A stretch of DNA of 64,000 bases from Kribbella caucasensis (GTDB lineage Bacteria; Actinomycetota; Actinomycetes; Propionibacteriales; Kribbellaceae), in the NCBI RefSeq assembly GCF_004361855.1, contig NZ_SNWQ01000003.1:62001-126000 (forward strand), read 5' to 3'. Under the pieces are notes generated by a model that was not told where the DNA came from, made no database searches, and saw only the letters and a program-made list of their open reading frames with translations. How positions within the stretch are numbered: the stretch's first letter is position 1; every line of letters starts with the position of its first letter. Below are positions 1 to 8,087 of this stretch, piece after piece. A program made the translations under genes and the position numbers.

Positions 1-1
1 G

Positions 2-133
2 CCGCAGCCGGTCACCGAGGCTGTCGACGAGACCCGGATCGACCCGGCCGCTACCGCCGAGCCCCCAAAGGACGAGGACGGGCAGCAGGAGGGTCAGAGC
101 GGACAGCAGGGCTGGTGGTCCCAGCCGTCCTGA
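2..133 (+). CDS. C-terminal end of an unidentified protein (cut by window edge)
   Basis: The frame from base 2 is open to a TGA at 131-133 and encodes about 43 residues ending GWWSQPS. The tail is acidic and rich in Gln, Glu, Asp and Pro, which suggests a disordered C-terminus. Nothing in it identifies the protein. A good intrinsic terminator follows about 75 bases downstream, which supports this being the real 3' end of a transcription unit that is separate from whiB. Confidence 0.55.
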   Translation, partial: PQPVTEAVDETRIDPAATAEPPKDEDGQQEGQSGQQGWWSQPS

Positions 134-437
134 AAACCCTGTCAGAACAGGGAGAACACGCGCTGGCAACCGGTTCCCGGAACCTGACGCGGCAGTGAGG
201 TAGAGCCCGAGAGGCCTGTTCCCACAGGCCTCTCGTTCTTTTCAGCCGTGTTGCGGATACCGCCAATAGCAGACCACGGCTTGACTTTCGTGGATTGCAG
301 GAATGTAATTTCAACCGTGTCGTTCGTTGGACACTCGGTATCGGGGACCGTTGCAGAGCGCAGGACGGACGAGGTCAGGCATGTGGACCGCAAACCCACA
401 TGTACAGGGGAACGAACAGGGTCGAGGAGGTCGTACC
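134..437. other. Intergenic region: terminator plus whiB leader
   Basis: About 300 bases with no convincing gene. It contains the terminator at 209-242 and then a comparatively AT-rich stretch (about 240-345) that should hold the whiB promoter. I could not pick a convincing -35/-10 pair. Short open frames here have no family resemblance and poor codon bias. Confidence 0.5.
209..242 (+). terminator. Rho-independent terminator
   Basis: A perfect 10-base-pair stem (GAGAGGCCTG and CAGGCCTCTC, loop TTCCCA) is followed by GTTCTTTT. This is a classical intrinsic terminator for the gene ending at 133. Confidence 0.85.
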
Positions 438-701
438 GTGACAGAGCTGATGGCGATTGTCGACGGTGAGGCGATCGAGGAGGAGCCGAACTGGCAGGAA
501 CGGGCGCTGTGTGCCCAGACCGATCCAGAGGCTTTCTTCCCGGAGAAGGGCGGTTCCACCCGCGAGGCGAAGAAGGTCTGCCTCGGCTGTGACGTCCGGG
601 GCGAATGCCTCGAGTACGCGTTGCAGAACGACGAGCGCTTCGGGATCTGGGGCGGGCTGTCGGAGCGGGAGCGCCGCAAGCTGAAGAAGAAGGCCGTCTA
701 G
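438..701 (+). CDS. whiB: WhiB-family iron-sulfur transcription factor (WhiB2/WhmD type)
   Basis: An 87-residue WhiB protein. The four cluster-binding cysteines are at about 25, 48, 51 and 57 (C...CxxCxxxxxC), and the FGIWGG turn lies at 68-73, followed by a basic tail (RKLKKKAV). WhiB proteins bind a [4Fe-4S] cluster and the principal sigma factor to control transcription; the WhiB2/WhmD/WhiB orthologue governs septation and sporulation-type division. The GTG start at 438 is chosen because GAGGAGG sits 7 bases upstream; the longer in-frame extension to 327 is not WhiB-like. The neighbours match the whiB2 locus of mycobacteria and the whiB locus of Streptomyces, which supports the subtype. Confidence 0.95.
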   Translation: MTELMAIVDGEAIEEEPNWQERALCAQTDPEAFFPEKGGSTREAKKVCLGCDVRGECLEYALQNDERFGIWGGLSERERRKLKKKAV

Positions 702-752
702 ACACCACCACCGCAGCACACACCCAGTGGGCAGAACTCGTTGGGCGACGGA

Positions 753-782
753 GGCCCCGGCTGGACATCGTCCACCGGGGCC
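753..782 (+). terminator. Hairpin downstream of whiB
   Basis: GGCCCCGG (753-760) pairs with CCGGGGCC (775-782), and an inner TGGAC/GTCCA stem extends the helix past one bulged base. There is no U-tract, so this would be a weak or factor-assisted terminator, as is common in high-GC actinobacteria. Confidence 0.5.
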
Positions 783-875
783 CGCGCCTGTCAGGCGGGC
801 TGTAAGGTGAGACCTCGCTGTGACCTCCGGGTCGTGGCAGGCCGAACCACTTCCCCTGAGGTGTCATAGCTCCTG

Positions 876-3788
876 ATGGAATCCGAAGCACCGGCCGGCT
901 GGGAATTCTTCGACGCCGTCGACTTCCCGACCGACCCCACTCACGACCCGATGGGTCGCGCGCCGGTTCGGCACGTCGTCACCGCGGTCGTGGTCGGCCA
1001 CGAGGGCGCGGCCTGGCTGCCCCGGCTGACCGAGGCGCTGTGGGCCCTGGACCGCCGGCCCGAGCGGCTGATCGCGGTCGACACCGGTTCCACCGACGAG
1101 ACGGCCGAGCTGCTGGCCGAGATGCCCAGTGTCGAGCCCGTCGTCAGCCTGTCCGCCCGGACCGGATTCGGTACGGCGGTCGCCCGCGGCCTCGAGACGG
1201 CCGGTTTCGCGCCGATCCCGTCCGCGGTCGGCCCGTACGGCGACGACGGGCAACTGCCGGTGGTCGAGTGGCTGTGGCTCCTGCACGACGACTGCGCGCC
1301 GGCCCCGAAGGCCCTCGAGAAGTTGTTGCTCCAGGCCACCTTGTCGCCGGAGACCGGGATCTGGGGCCCCAAACTTCGGCTCTGGCCGCGCGACCGCGAA
1401 CTGCTCGAGGTCGGCGTCACCACCTCGCTCGGCGGCCGCCGCGACACCGGGATCGAGAACGGCGAGCTGGACCAGGGCCAGCACGACCAGCCGCGGCAGG
1501 TGCTCGCCGTCAGCTCGGCCGGCATGCTTGTCCGACGCGACGTGTGGACGACCCTGCGCGGCTTCGACCCGCGGTTGCCGATGTTCCGCGACGACATCGA
1601 CTTCGGCTGGCGGGCCAGCCGGGCCGGTTTCCGCGTCGGCGTCGCTCCGGACGCGGTGGTCTACCACGCGCAGGCGGCCGCGACCGGTGAACGCGCCCTC
1701 GCCGGCACCAGGAGACATGCCTACCAACTGGACCGCGCCCACGCGTACTACACCGTGCTGGCGAACGCGCCCGCCAAACTGCTTCCACTGCTGATCCTGC
1801 GGTTCCTGATCGGCACAGTGGTCCGATCCGCCTGGTTCCTGCTCGGCAAGACGCCTTCGGGTGCGGTGGACGAGTGGACCGCGCTCCTCGGCACCCTGCT
1901 GGCCGGCGGCTGGACCCAGGCCCGCAAGGACCGCCGCCGCCTCGACAAGGTTCCGTACGACGACTTCAAGGGGCTGTTCTCCCGATCGGTGCACGCACTG
2001 CGGCACAACCTGGAGGAGACCGGCAGCACGATCTCCGAGCGGCTCCGGGAGGCCTGGGCGGACGAGCCCGAGGAACAGGTCGTCACCACGGCCCGCCGGG
2101 CGAAGAGCACCGCCCGCGTCGCCGTGGACCAGCCACGCTGGCGTCGTCAGCTGATCAGGCGCCCGTTCCTGGTCGCGTGGGTCTTCCTGTTCGTCGGTGC
2201 GTTCGTGGCCGCCCGCAGTCTGATCGGAGGCGGTGTACTCCGGTCCGCTCTGTTGCTGCCACCTCACGAGAGTCTCGGGGCGCTGTGGCATGCGGCGGCT
2301 GCGGCACCGGCCGGCGTGACCCCACCGGCCTGGCTCTCGCAGTACTGGGCGTTGTCGACGATCACGTTCGGTCCGGCGGGTGCGGCGAATGTGTTGCTGC
2401 TCGGCGCGGTTCCACTGGCTGCGTTGGCTGCGTGGGCGTTGTTGCGTGCCTTCGTCGTTGACCGAGTCGCACGCGCCTGGGGAGCATCGGCGTACGGGCT
2501 TGCGGTGTTCGCCAACGGTGCGGTGTCGCAGGGGCGGATCGGGACGTGTGTCGCGGCGATCGTGTTGCCGCTGCTCGGTGCTGCCGTTCATACGGTCGCG
2601 CGGCGTCGGCGGGTGCAGATCCAGGGAAGTTGGCGGGCCGCGTGGTTCGCGGGGATCTGCCAGGCGGTGTTGTTCGCGTTCACGCCCTCGCTGGGGGTGC
2701 TGGTCGGTGTCACGTTGGTGGTCGGCGGCGTGCTCGGGCTCGGGTGGCGTCGGCAGGGCCGGCAGCTGGTGTTCTCGGTGGTGCTCGGCCTGTTGCTGGT
2801 GCTGCCGTGGACGATCCAGTTGGTGCTGCACCCGTCTCGGCTCGGTCAGGAAGCCGGTGGTCCTCCCACTGCCGCTGTCGGCCCAGGTGACAGCTTGGCC
2901 CGCCTGCTCACCGGTACGCCGGTCGGCGCGCCCGCTCCTTGGTGGTTCGCCGTACCGCTGATCGTGATCGCTCTGCTCGCGCTGACGCGGGAGTCGCGCC
3001 ATCGGTACGAGTTGCTCGGCTGGTTCGCGGCGCTGTCCGGGCTGATCGGCACGTTGGCGGCCAGCCGGCTCGGCGGTGGTAGCGGGCCGCTGATGTTCCT
3101 GATGACGGCCGGCTGGATCATGACGGTCACGGTCGCCTGGGATTCGGTCGGGAAGTCGTCCGAGTTGATCGTGCAGGGCGCGCTCGGGGTCGTTCTCGTG
3201 TCGACGCTGGTGATCGCCGGGTTCTGGCTGGTGCGCGGTGACGACGGGCCGCTCCGGCGAGGGCCGGCGCAGGACCTCCCGGCGTACCTGATGTCCGCGC
3301 AGGATCCGCCGCAGAACGCGTCGATCCTCGTTGTACGCAAGGAGGGGACCAGTCCGACGAGGTTCTCCCTGGTGCGCGACGGCGGTCCGCGGATGGGGGC
3401 GCTGGAGGCCGCACCGACGGCCGAGCAGACGAAGCCGATCACTGACGTGCTGTCCGCGCTCGGTGGTGGCGGTACGGGTGAAGAAGGCCGGCAGTTGGCC
3501 GCGCTGGCGGTCGACTACGTCTACCTGCCGGCGCCGGTCGACCCGACGCTGATGGCCACCCTGGATTCGCTGTCGGGGCTGACCCGGGCGAGTGCGGACG
3601 ACGGCGATGCGTCCTGGCTGATCGACCGGACCAAGATCGAGGGCAAGGCGCCGTTGCAGGACGACGTCCGGAGTCTGTGGCGGGTGCTCGGGATCATCGC
3701 CTGGATCATCGCGCTGATCTCCTGCATGCCGACCGCGCGGCGTACGGTCGCGACCCCGCACGGGACGCACGCGAGGAGAACGTCGTGA
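876..3788 (+). CDS. Large membrane-bound family 2 glycosyltransferase
   Basis: A 970-residue protein. Residues about 34-270 are a GT-A fold GT2 domain: a nucleotide-binding strand then DTGSTDET at 69-76, a metal-binding HDD at 137-139, and the acceptor-side DDIDFGWR at 239-246. From about residue 305 the chain becomes hydrophobic, with one helix near 305-325 and many more from about 425 onward, so the second half is a polytopic membrane domain. The likely role is transfer of a sugar to a lipid-linked or cell-envelope acceptor; donor and acceptor cannot be read from sequence. Its stop overlaps the start of the DUF5719 gene by 4 bases, so the two are translationally coupled. The same pairing downstream of whiB occurs across Actinobacteria. 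Confidence 0.85.
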   Translation: MESEAPAGWEFFDAVDFPTDPTHDPMGRAPVRHVVTAVVVGHEGAAWLPRLTEALWALDRRPERLIAVDTGSTDETAELLAEMPSVEPVVSLSARTGFGTAVARGLETAGFAPIPSAVGPYGDDGQLPVVEWLWLLHDDCAPAPKALEKLLLQATLSPETGIWGPKLRLWPRDRELLEVGVTTSLGGRRDTGIENGELDQGQHDQPRQVLAVSSAGMLVRRDVWTTLRGFDPRLPMFRDDIDFGWRASRAGFRVGVAPDAVVYHAQAAATGERALAGTRRHAYQLDRAHAYYTVLANAPAKLLPLLILRFLIGTVVRSAWFLLGKTPSGAVDEWTALLGTLLAGGWTQARKDRRRLDKVPYDDFKGLFSRSVHALRHNLEETGSTISERLREAWADEPEEQVVTTARRAKSTARVAVDQPRWRRQLIRRPFLVAWVFLFVGAFVAARSLIGGGVLRSALLLPPHESLGALWHAAAAAPAGVTPPAWLSQYWALSTITFGPAGAANVLLLGAVPLAALAAWALLRAFVVDRVARAWGASAYGLAVFANGAVSQGRIGTCVAAIVLPLLGAAVHTVARRRRVQIQGSWRAAWFAGICQAVLFAFTPSLGVLVGVTLVVGGVLGLGWRRQGRQLVFSVVLGLLLVLPWTIQLVLHPSRLGQEAGGPPTAAVGPGDSLARLLTGTPVGAPAPWWFAVPLIVIALLALTRESRHRYELLGWFAALSGLIGTLAASRLGGGSGPLMFLMTAGWIMTVTVAWDSVGKSSELIVQGALGVVLVSTLVIAGFWLVRGDDGPLRRGPAQDLPAYLMSAQDPPQNASILVVRKEGTSPTRFSLVRDGGPRMGALEAAPTAEQTKPITDVLSALGGGGTGEEGRQLAALAVDYVYLPAPVDPTLMATLDSLSGLTRASADDGDASWLIDRTKIEGKAPLQDDVRSLWRVLGIIAWIIALISCMPTARRTVATPHGTHARRTS

Positions 3789-5263
3789 CCAGACTGCTGT
3801 CCGACGCCCGGGTCCGGCTGGGCGCCTGCGTGCTCGCGCTTGCCGTGGTGGCCGGTGTCGGTGCGGTGACGAACGCGAAGGCGCCGTTGACTCGGGCGGA
3901 GGGTGTCGAAGAGCCGACCCGCGCGGTGGTGAACCGGACAGCCCTGTCCTGTCCCGTGCCGGGTGCGGGCGTGAAGATGCAGAACTTCGTCAACGCCGTC
4001 TCCCCGGCGCTGCCGGACGACACCCCGACGGCCGAGGGTGACGAGACACCGTTGGCGATCAGGCCGCTGGCCGCGACCTCGAACCCGGTCGGCTCGGTCC
4101 TGGTCCGCGGCAAGATCGCCTCGACCGCCGTGACCGCGAAGCTCGATCCGCTGTCGGTGCAGGGGACCGGGCCGCTGGCCGCCGGTACCGTCGCCACCTC
4201 CACGACGACCTCCACCGAGGGCGTGAACCGCGGGATCGCGAGCGTGCCGTGCCAGGTGCCCGGGTCGGACTTCTGGTTCGTCGGGGCGTCGGCCGCGCCG
4301 GGCCGGCGGGACGTGCTGGTGCTGACGAACCTCGACAGCGTCAACGCCGAGGTCAACGTCACCTTGTACGGCGGCTCGGGGAAGCTGGATGCGCCGAACG
4401 CCCGGGGAATCGTGGTTCCGGCGCGCGGGACGGCGGAGATGTTCCTCGGTCAGGTCGCTCCTGGCCAGCGGGATCTCGCGCTGCACGTCGAGTCGACCGG
4501 TGGCCGGGTGGCGCCGGCGGTCCGGGACAACGTGACCAACGGCAAGACCCCGGCTGGGGTGGACTGGCTGCACGTGTCGGCGGCGCCGGCGGAGAAGGTA
4601 GTCGTACCGGCGTTGGCGCCGGGCGGCGGCGTACGGATCCTGACGCTGGTGAACCCGACCGACCTGCAGGCTACGGCGGCGTTGACGGTGAACGGGCCGA
4701 ACGGTCCGTTCAAGCCGGCCGGCCTTTCGACGTTGCAGATTCCGGCCGGCTCGGTGAAGGTCGTCCGGCTGGACAAGGCTCTGCACGGCGACCCGGCCGC
4801 GGTCACGATCACCTCCGACCAGCCGATCACGGCGTCGACGCGGATGACGGACTCGACGGTCACGGAGTTCGCCACGATGGGCGCGACCGAACCGTTGCGC
4901 GGGCCGGCGTACCTGGTGCTGCCGCCGCACACACAGCCGGTCGTCCTGCTGGCCACCGCACCCGACCAGACGGCCGGTGTCCGCTTCGAACTCCGCGACG
5001 CCGCGAACAAGGTGATCCAGACCCGCACCCTCGACGTCATCGCCGGCGCCACCAACCTGATCACCTTCAAACCGCAGGCGAAGCCGACCTACCTGATGGT
5101 CGAACAGCTCCGCGGCGACCTGCACGCGGGCGTGACCCTCACTCCACCCGCCAAGCCGGCCGAGGACGCCGTCCCCCAGGTGGCCGCCTGGCCGCTGACC
5201 ACCAGCCTCGTCTTCCGGGCCCAGCTGGGTGCCCAGCCGGACCTCCGGGCCGCCCTGAAATAA
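3785..5263 (+). CDS. DUF5719-family secreted or membrane-anchored protein
   Basis: A 492-residue protein with one N-terminal hydrophobic segment (about residues 11-30), then a long Thr/Val/Pro/Gly-rich exported region that looks all-beta. The GTG start at 3785 overlaps the TGA of the upstream glycosyltransferase (GTGA) and has GAGGAGA just upstream. The family is almost always found directly after this GT2 gene, so a joint role in an envelope glycan is inferred. No catalytic motif is visible and no function is established. Confidence 0.8.
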   Translation: MTRLLSDARVRLGACVLALAVVAGVGAVTNAKAPLTRAEGVEEPTRAVVNRTALSCPVPGAGVKMQNFVNAVSPALPDDTPTAEGDETPLAIRPLAATSNPVGSVLVRGKIASTAVTAKLDPLSVQGTGPLAAGTVATSTTTSTEGVNRGIASVPCQVPGSDFWFVGASAAPGRRDVLVLTNLDSVNAEVNVTLYGGSGKLDAPNARGIVVPARGTAEMFLGQVAPGQRDLALHVESTGGRVAPAVRDNVTNGKTPAGVDWLHVSAAPAEKVVVPALAPGGGVRILTLVNPTDLQATAALTVNGPNGPFKPAGLSTLQIPAGSVKVVRLDKALHGDPAAVTITSDQPITASTRMTDSTVTEFATMGATEPLRGPAYLVLPPHTQPVVLLATAPDQTAGVRFELRDAANKVIQTRTLDVIAGATNLITFKPQAKPTYLMVEQLRGDLHAGVTLTPPAKPAEDAVPQVAAWPLTTSLVFRAQLGAQPDLRAALK

Positions 5264-5269
5264 CGGGGC

Positions 5270-5716
5270 TCAGTCGTCGTCGGAGTCGAACTCGGGGTCG
5301 ATCTGTTCAGGGGACAGGGCCAGCACATCGGCCAGTTCCAGGACGAGCGCTGACCGGACCAACCAGGCGAGGCTGGTGCCGGAGCGGTCGGCGCGAAGTT
5401 CGATCGGGCGGCGGAAGACGACGATCCGGTAGGGCTCGTGGGAGGTGCCGCCGGTGGAGTGGGTGAGCGGGATCTCGGCCACTTCCGCGTCGAGGTTCGG
5501 CACGTCCTCGATCGCGAACTCGACCCGCGCGACCACCTGCGGCAGCCGCTTCTCCAGCCGGGTCACCTCGATCGCGACCACCTCGTCGAACTGCGCGGCA
5601 GCGGAGCGCTGCAACGGCAGTCCACGCGGCGCGAAGCTGCTCGGCCTACTGATCGGGCCGAGCATGCCACGGCCGTGGCGGTCGATGTGCCTGCGATGAC
5701 GGCGAGCCTCGGTCAC
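5270..5716 (-). CDS. Zincin-like metallopeptidase family protein, catalytic motif lost
   Basis: A 148-residue protein resembling the small zincin family (PF06262 type) found beside whiB in Actinobacteria. The conserved segment about YRIVVFRRPIELRA is present. Where active members carry HExxHxxG, this protein reads LVRSALVLELADVLALS, with no histidine at all, and the C-terminus is acidic (DPEFDSDDD). It is therefore very unlikely to be a zinc protease and may keep a binding or structural role. It runs opposite to both neighbours, ends 6 bases from the DUF5719 stop and is divergent from DUF3499. Confidence 0.7.
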   Translation of the reverse strand: MTEARRHRRHIDRHGRGMLGPISRPSSFAPRGLPLQRSAAAQFDEVVAIEVTRLEKRLPQVVARVEFAIEDVPNLDAEVAEIPLTHSTGGTSHEPYRIVVFRRPIELRADRSGTSLAWLVRSALVLELADVLALSPEQIDPEFDSDDD

Positions 5717-5747
5717 GCGATCAGCCTAGTGGGGGTAGCGTCAGGTC

Positions 5748-6155
5748 GTGAGCATCGCCAGGATCTGTTCGCGCGCCGCCTGTCATCGGCCGGCGGTGTC
5801 GACGCTCACCTATGTGTACGCCGACTCCACCTGTGTCCTCGGTCCGTTGGCCACCTATGCGGAACCACACTGCTACGACTTGTGTGCGGAGCACGCCGAG
5901 CGGCTGACCGCGCCGAACGGGTGGGAGGTGATCCGGTTGGCGCCGGATCCAGCAGCCGCCGGCCCGTCCTCCGACGACCTCGAGGCCCTGGCCAACGCCG
6001 TCCGCGAGGCTGCCCGTCCGTTGCCGCCACGCACCTCCGGCCGGCCGGGATCGTCGTCGCCCGGCGCGCCCGTCGAGGTGGCCCGACGAGGTCATCTCCG
6101 GATGCTGCAGGACCCGGGCAACACCGCCCAGGACAAGTCCTCCGGCCAAGGCTGA
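5748..6155 (+). CDS. DUF3499 domain protein
   Basis: A 135-residue small protein starting at GTG 5748. The N-terminal half holds CSRAAC (about 7-12) and HCYDLCAEH (about 41-49), two paired-cysteine motifs that suggest a zinc-ribbon-like fold. The C-terminal third is Pro/Ser/Arg rich and probably disordered. DUF3499 is an actinobacterial family of unknown function conserved at this locus. The start lies 31 bases from the divergent metallopeptidase-like gene, so both promoters must overlap. Confidence 0.8.
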   Translation: MSIARICSRAACHRPAVSTLTYVYADSTCVLGPLATYAEPHCYDLCAEHAERLTAPNGWEVIRLAPDPAAAGPSSDDLEALANAVREAARPLPPRTSGRPGSSSPGAPVEVARRGHLRMLQDPGNTAQDKSSGQG

Positions 6156-6237
6156 ACCTTTCCGCCGTTGTTTGAACCTGTTCCGTAACGTGGGATGAGG
6201 TTTGACCGATTGACAACGACGGACAAGGATCGCTGGT

Positions 6238-7314
6238 GTGAACGATCAAAAACTGCGGGTGGGTGTGGTGGGGCTCGGCTACGCGGGCCGGACCGCGCTG
6301 GAGGCCTTCTCCGAACTGCCAGAAGTCGAGGTGGTCGCGTTGGCGGGCCTCGAGACCGACGTCCTGAAGGAGCTGGGAGAGCGGCACCAGGTGCCGAACC
6401 TGTACGAGAAATGGGAGGACCTGCTCGCGGACGAGCAGCTGGACGCGGTCAGCATCGGCACCCCGACCCAGCTGCACACCCCGATCGCCGTGCGGGCGCT
6501 GGAGCAGGGGCTGCACGTGCTGTGCGAGAAGCCGCTGGCCCGGACCGTGGCCGAGGGCGAGCACATGGTCGCGGCGGCCAAGCAGGCCGGCCGGGTGCTG
6601 AAGGTGATCTTCAACCACCGCGAGCGGGGTGACGTCGCCGCGCTGAAGCACCAGATCGACTCCGGACAGCTCGGACGCATCTACTACGCGAAGGCGCACT
6701 GGATGCGCCGCAACGGCATCCCGGGGATGGGCGGCTGGTTCACCAATCGCGACTTGTCCGGTGGCGGCCCGCTGATCGACCTGGGCGTGCACATCCTCGA
6801 CATGGCGCTGCACCTGCTCGGCGAGCCCGATGTGACCACGGTCAGCGCGAACACCTTCGCCGAGCTCGGTCCACGCGGCCGCGGCAGCGACGTACCGAAC
6901 GCGAACACCCTGGGTTCGGCGTTCGAGGTGGAGGACCTGGCCACGGCGTACCTGCGGCTGGCGGGCGGTGGCGCGCTGCAACTCGAGACCAGCTGGGCCA
7001 CGTACCGGGCGCCGGGCGACAACTTCGGCATCGAGCTGTTCGGTACCGAGGGCGGCGCCAAGATCGAGGTGCAGAACTACACCACCACCGACACCCTGAA
7101 GATCTTCACCGACGTCGCCGGGATCCCGGCCGAGGTGAGGCCCGCGACCGGCGCGGGCCGCGGTCACCGCGCAGTGGTCGCCGAGTTCGTCGACATCGTG
7201 AACAGCGGCAACTGGTCCGCGCACAACGGGTCGGAGGCACTCCTCCGGACCCAGGTCATCGACGCCTGCTACGCCTCGGCGAAGGCGGGACGAGAGGTTG
7301 TACTCCATGACTGA
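6238..7314 (+). CDS. Gfo/Idh/MocA-family NAD(P)-dependent oxidoreductase
   Basis: A 358-residue dehydrogenase. The Rossmann motif GLGYAG lies at 12-17 and the family hallmark CEKPLA at about 96-101. The C-terminal alpha/beta dimerisation domain includes GGGPLIDLGVH. These enzymes oxidise sugars, inositols or related polyols. Its end overlaps the ThuA-like gene by 8 bases, and oxidoreductase plus ThuA is a common pair in disaccharide catabolism. The exact substrate is not readable. It interrupts the otherwise conserved whiB-manB order. Confidence 0.88.
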   Translation: MNDQKLRVGVVGLGYAGRTALEAFSELPEVEVVALAGLETDVLKELGERHQVPNLYEKWEDLLADEQLDAVSIGTPTQLHTPIAVRALEQGLHVLCEKPLARTVAEGEHMVAAAKQAGRVLKVIFNHRERGDVAALKHQIDSGQLGRIYYAKAHWMRRNGIPGMGGWFTNRDLSGGGPLIDLGVHILDMALHLLGEPDVTTVSANTFAELGPRGRGSDVPNANTLGSAFEVEDLATAYLRLAGGGALQLETSWATYRAPGDNFGIELFGTEGGAKIEVQNYTTTDTLKIFTDVAGIPAEVRPATGAGRGHRAVVAEFVDIVNSGNWSAHNGSEALLRTQVIDACYASAKAGREVVLHD

Positions 7315-8050
7315 TCCGATTCGCGTCACCGTCTGGGGCGAGAACGTTCACGACCAGCGCGACGCCTCGGTCCAGAAGGTCTACCCGGACACCATGCACG
7401 AGACGATCGCGGCCGGCCTGCGCGCGAAGCTCGGCGCCGACGTCGTCGTCCGTACGGCGTGGCTGCAGCAACCCGAGCACGGGCTGACCGACGAGGTGCT
7501 GGCCGAGACCGACGTACTCACCTGGTGGGGGCACGCCGCGCACGGTGACGTCGACGACGCGATCGTCGAGCGGGTCCAGCGGCACGTGTTGTCCGGGATG
7601 GGCCTGATCGCGCTGCACTCGGCGCACTTCAGCAAGATCTTCATCCGGCTGATGGGCACCACCTGCTCGCTCGACTGGCGGTCCGAGGACGACCGCGAGC
7701 TGCTCTGGACGGTCGCCGCCGGGCACCCGATCGCGCGGGGGGTCCCGCATCCGCTGGTGATCGAGCGCGAGGAGATGTACGGGGAGCTGTTCGACATCCC
7801 GCAGCCGGACGAGCTGGTGTTCGTCAGCTCGTTCTCCGGTGGCGAGGTGTTCCGCTCCGGGTGCTGCTACCGGCGCGGCCAGGGCCGGGTGTTCTACTTC
7901 CGCCCGGGCGACCAGGAGTACCCGACGTACCACCAGCCGGAGATCCAGCAGATCGTCGCCAACGCGGTCGGCTGGGCCGCTCCGACCAGCCCACGGCAGC
8001 TCCCCGAGGTACACCACCGGAAGAACCCGGGCTGGTTCCAGGAAGCCTGA
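7307..8050 (+). CDS. ThuA domain protein (trehalose utilisation type)
   Basis: A 247-residue protein with the class I glutamine amidotransferase-like fold of ThuA: VTVWGENVHDQ at the N-terminus, LTWWGHAAHGDVDD, and GLIALHSAHFSKIF. ThuA proteins act in the 3-keto-trehalose/maltitol route of rhizobia and commonly accompany Gfo/Idh/MocA oxidoreductases. The ATG at 7307 has GAGAGG 9 bases upstream and overlaps the preceding stop by 8 bases, so the pair is co-translated. Role in this organism: sugar or keto-sugar metabolism (inferred). Confidence 0.85.
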   Translation: MTDPIRVTVWGENVHDQRDASVQKVYPDTMHETIAAGLRAKLGADVVVRTAWLQQPEHGLTDEVLAETDVLTWWGHAAHGDVDDAIVERVQRHVLSGMGLIALHSAHFSKIFIRLMGTTCSLDWRSEDDRELLWTVAAGHPIARGVPHPLVIEREEMYGELFDIPQPDELVFVSSFSGGEVFRSGCCYRRGQGRVFYFRPGDQEYPTYHQPEIQQIVANAVGWAAPTSPRQLPEVHHRKNPGWFQEA

Positions 8051-8087
8051 AACACAGAGATAACAGTGGGCCAGATAGGGTCCACGC

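Noticed and set aside
864..3770. A 968-codon open frame antisense to the glycosyltransferase
   Set aside because: It is an Arg/Gln/Pro/Asp-rich shadow of a high-GC gene, with no domain, no ribosome site and no conserved neighbours. The plus-strand gene has clear GT2 motifs.
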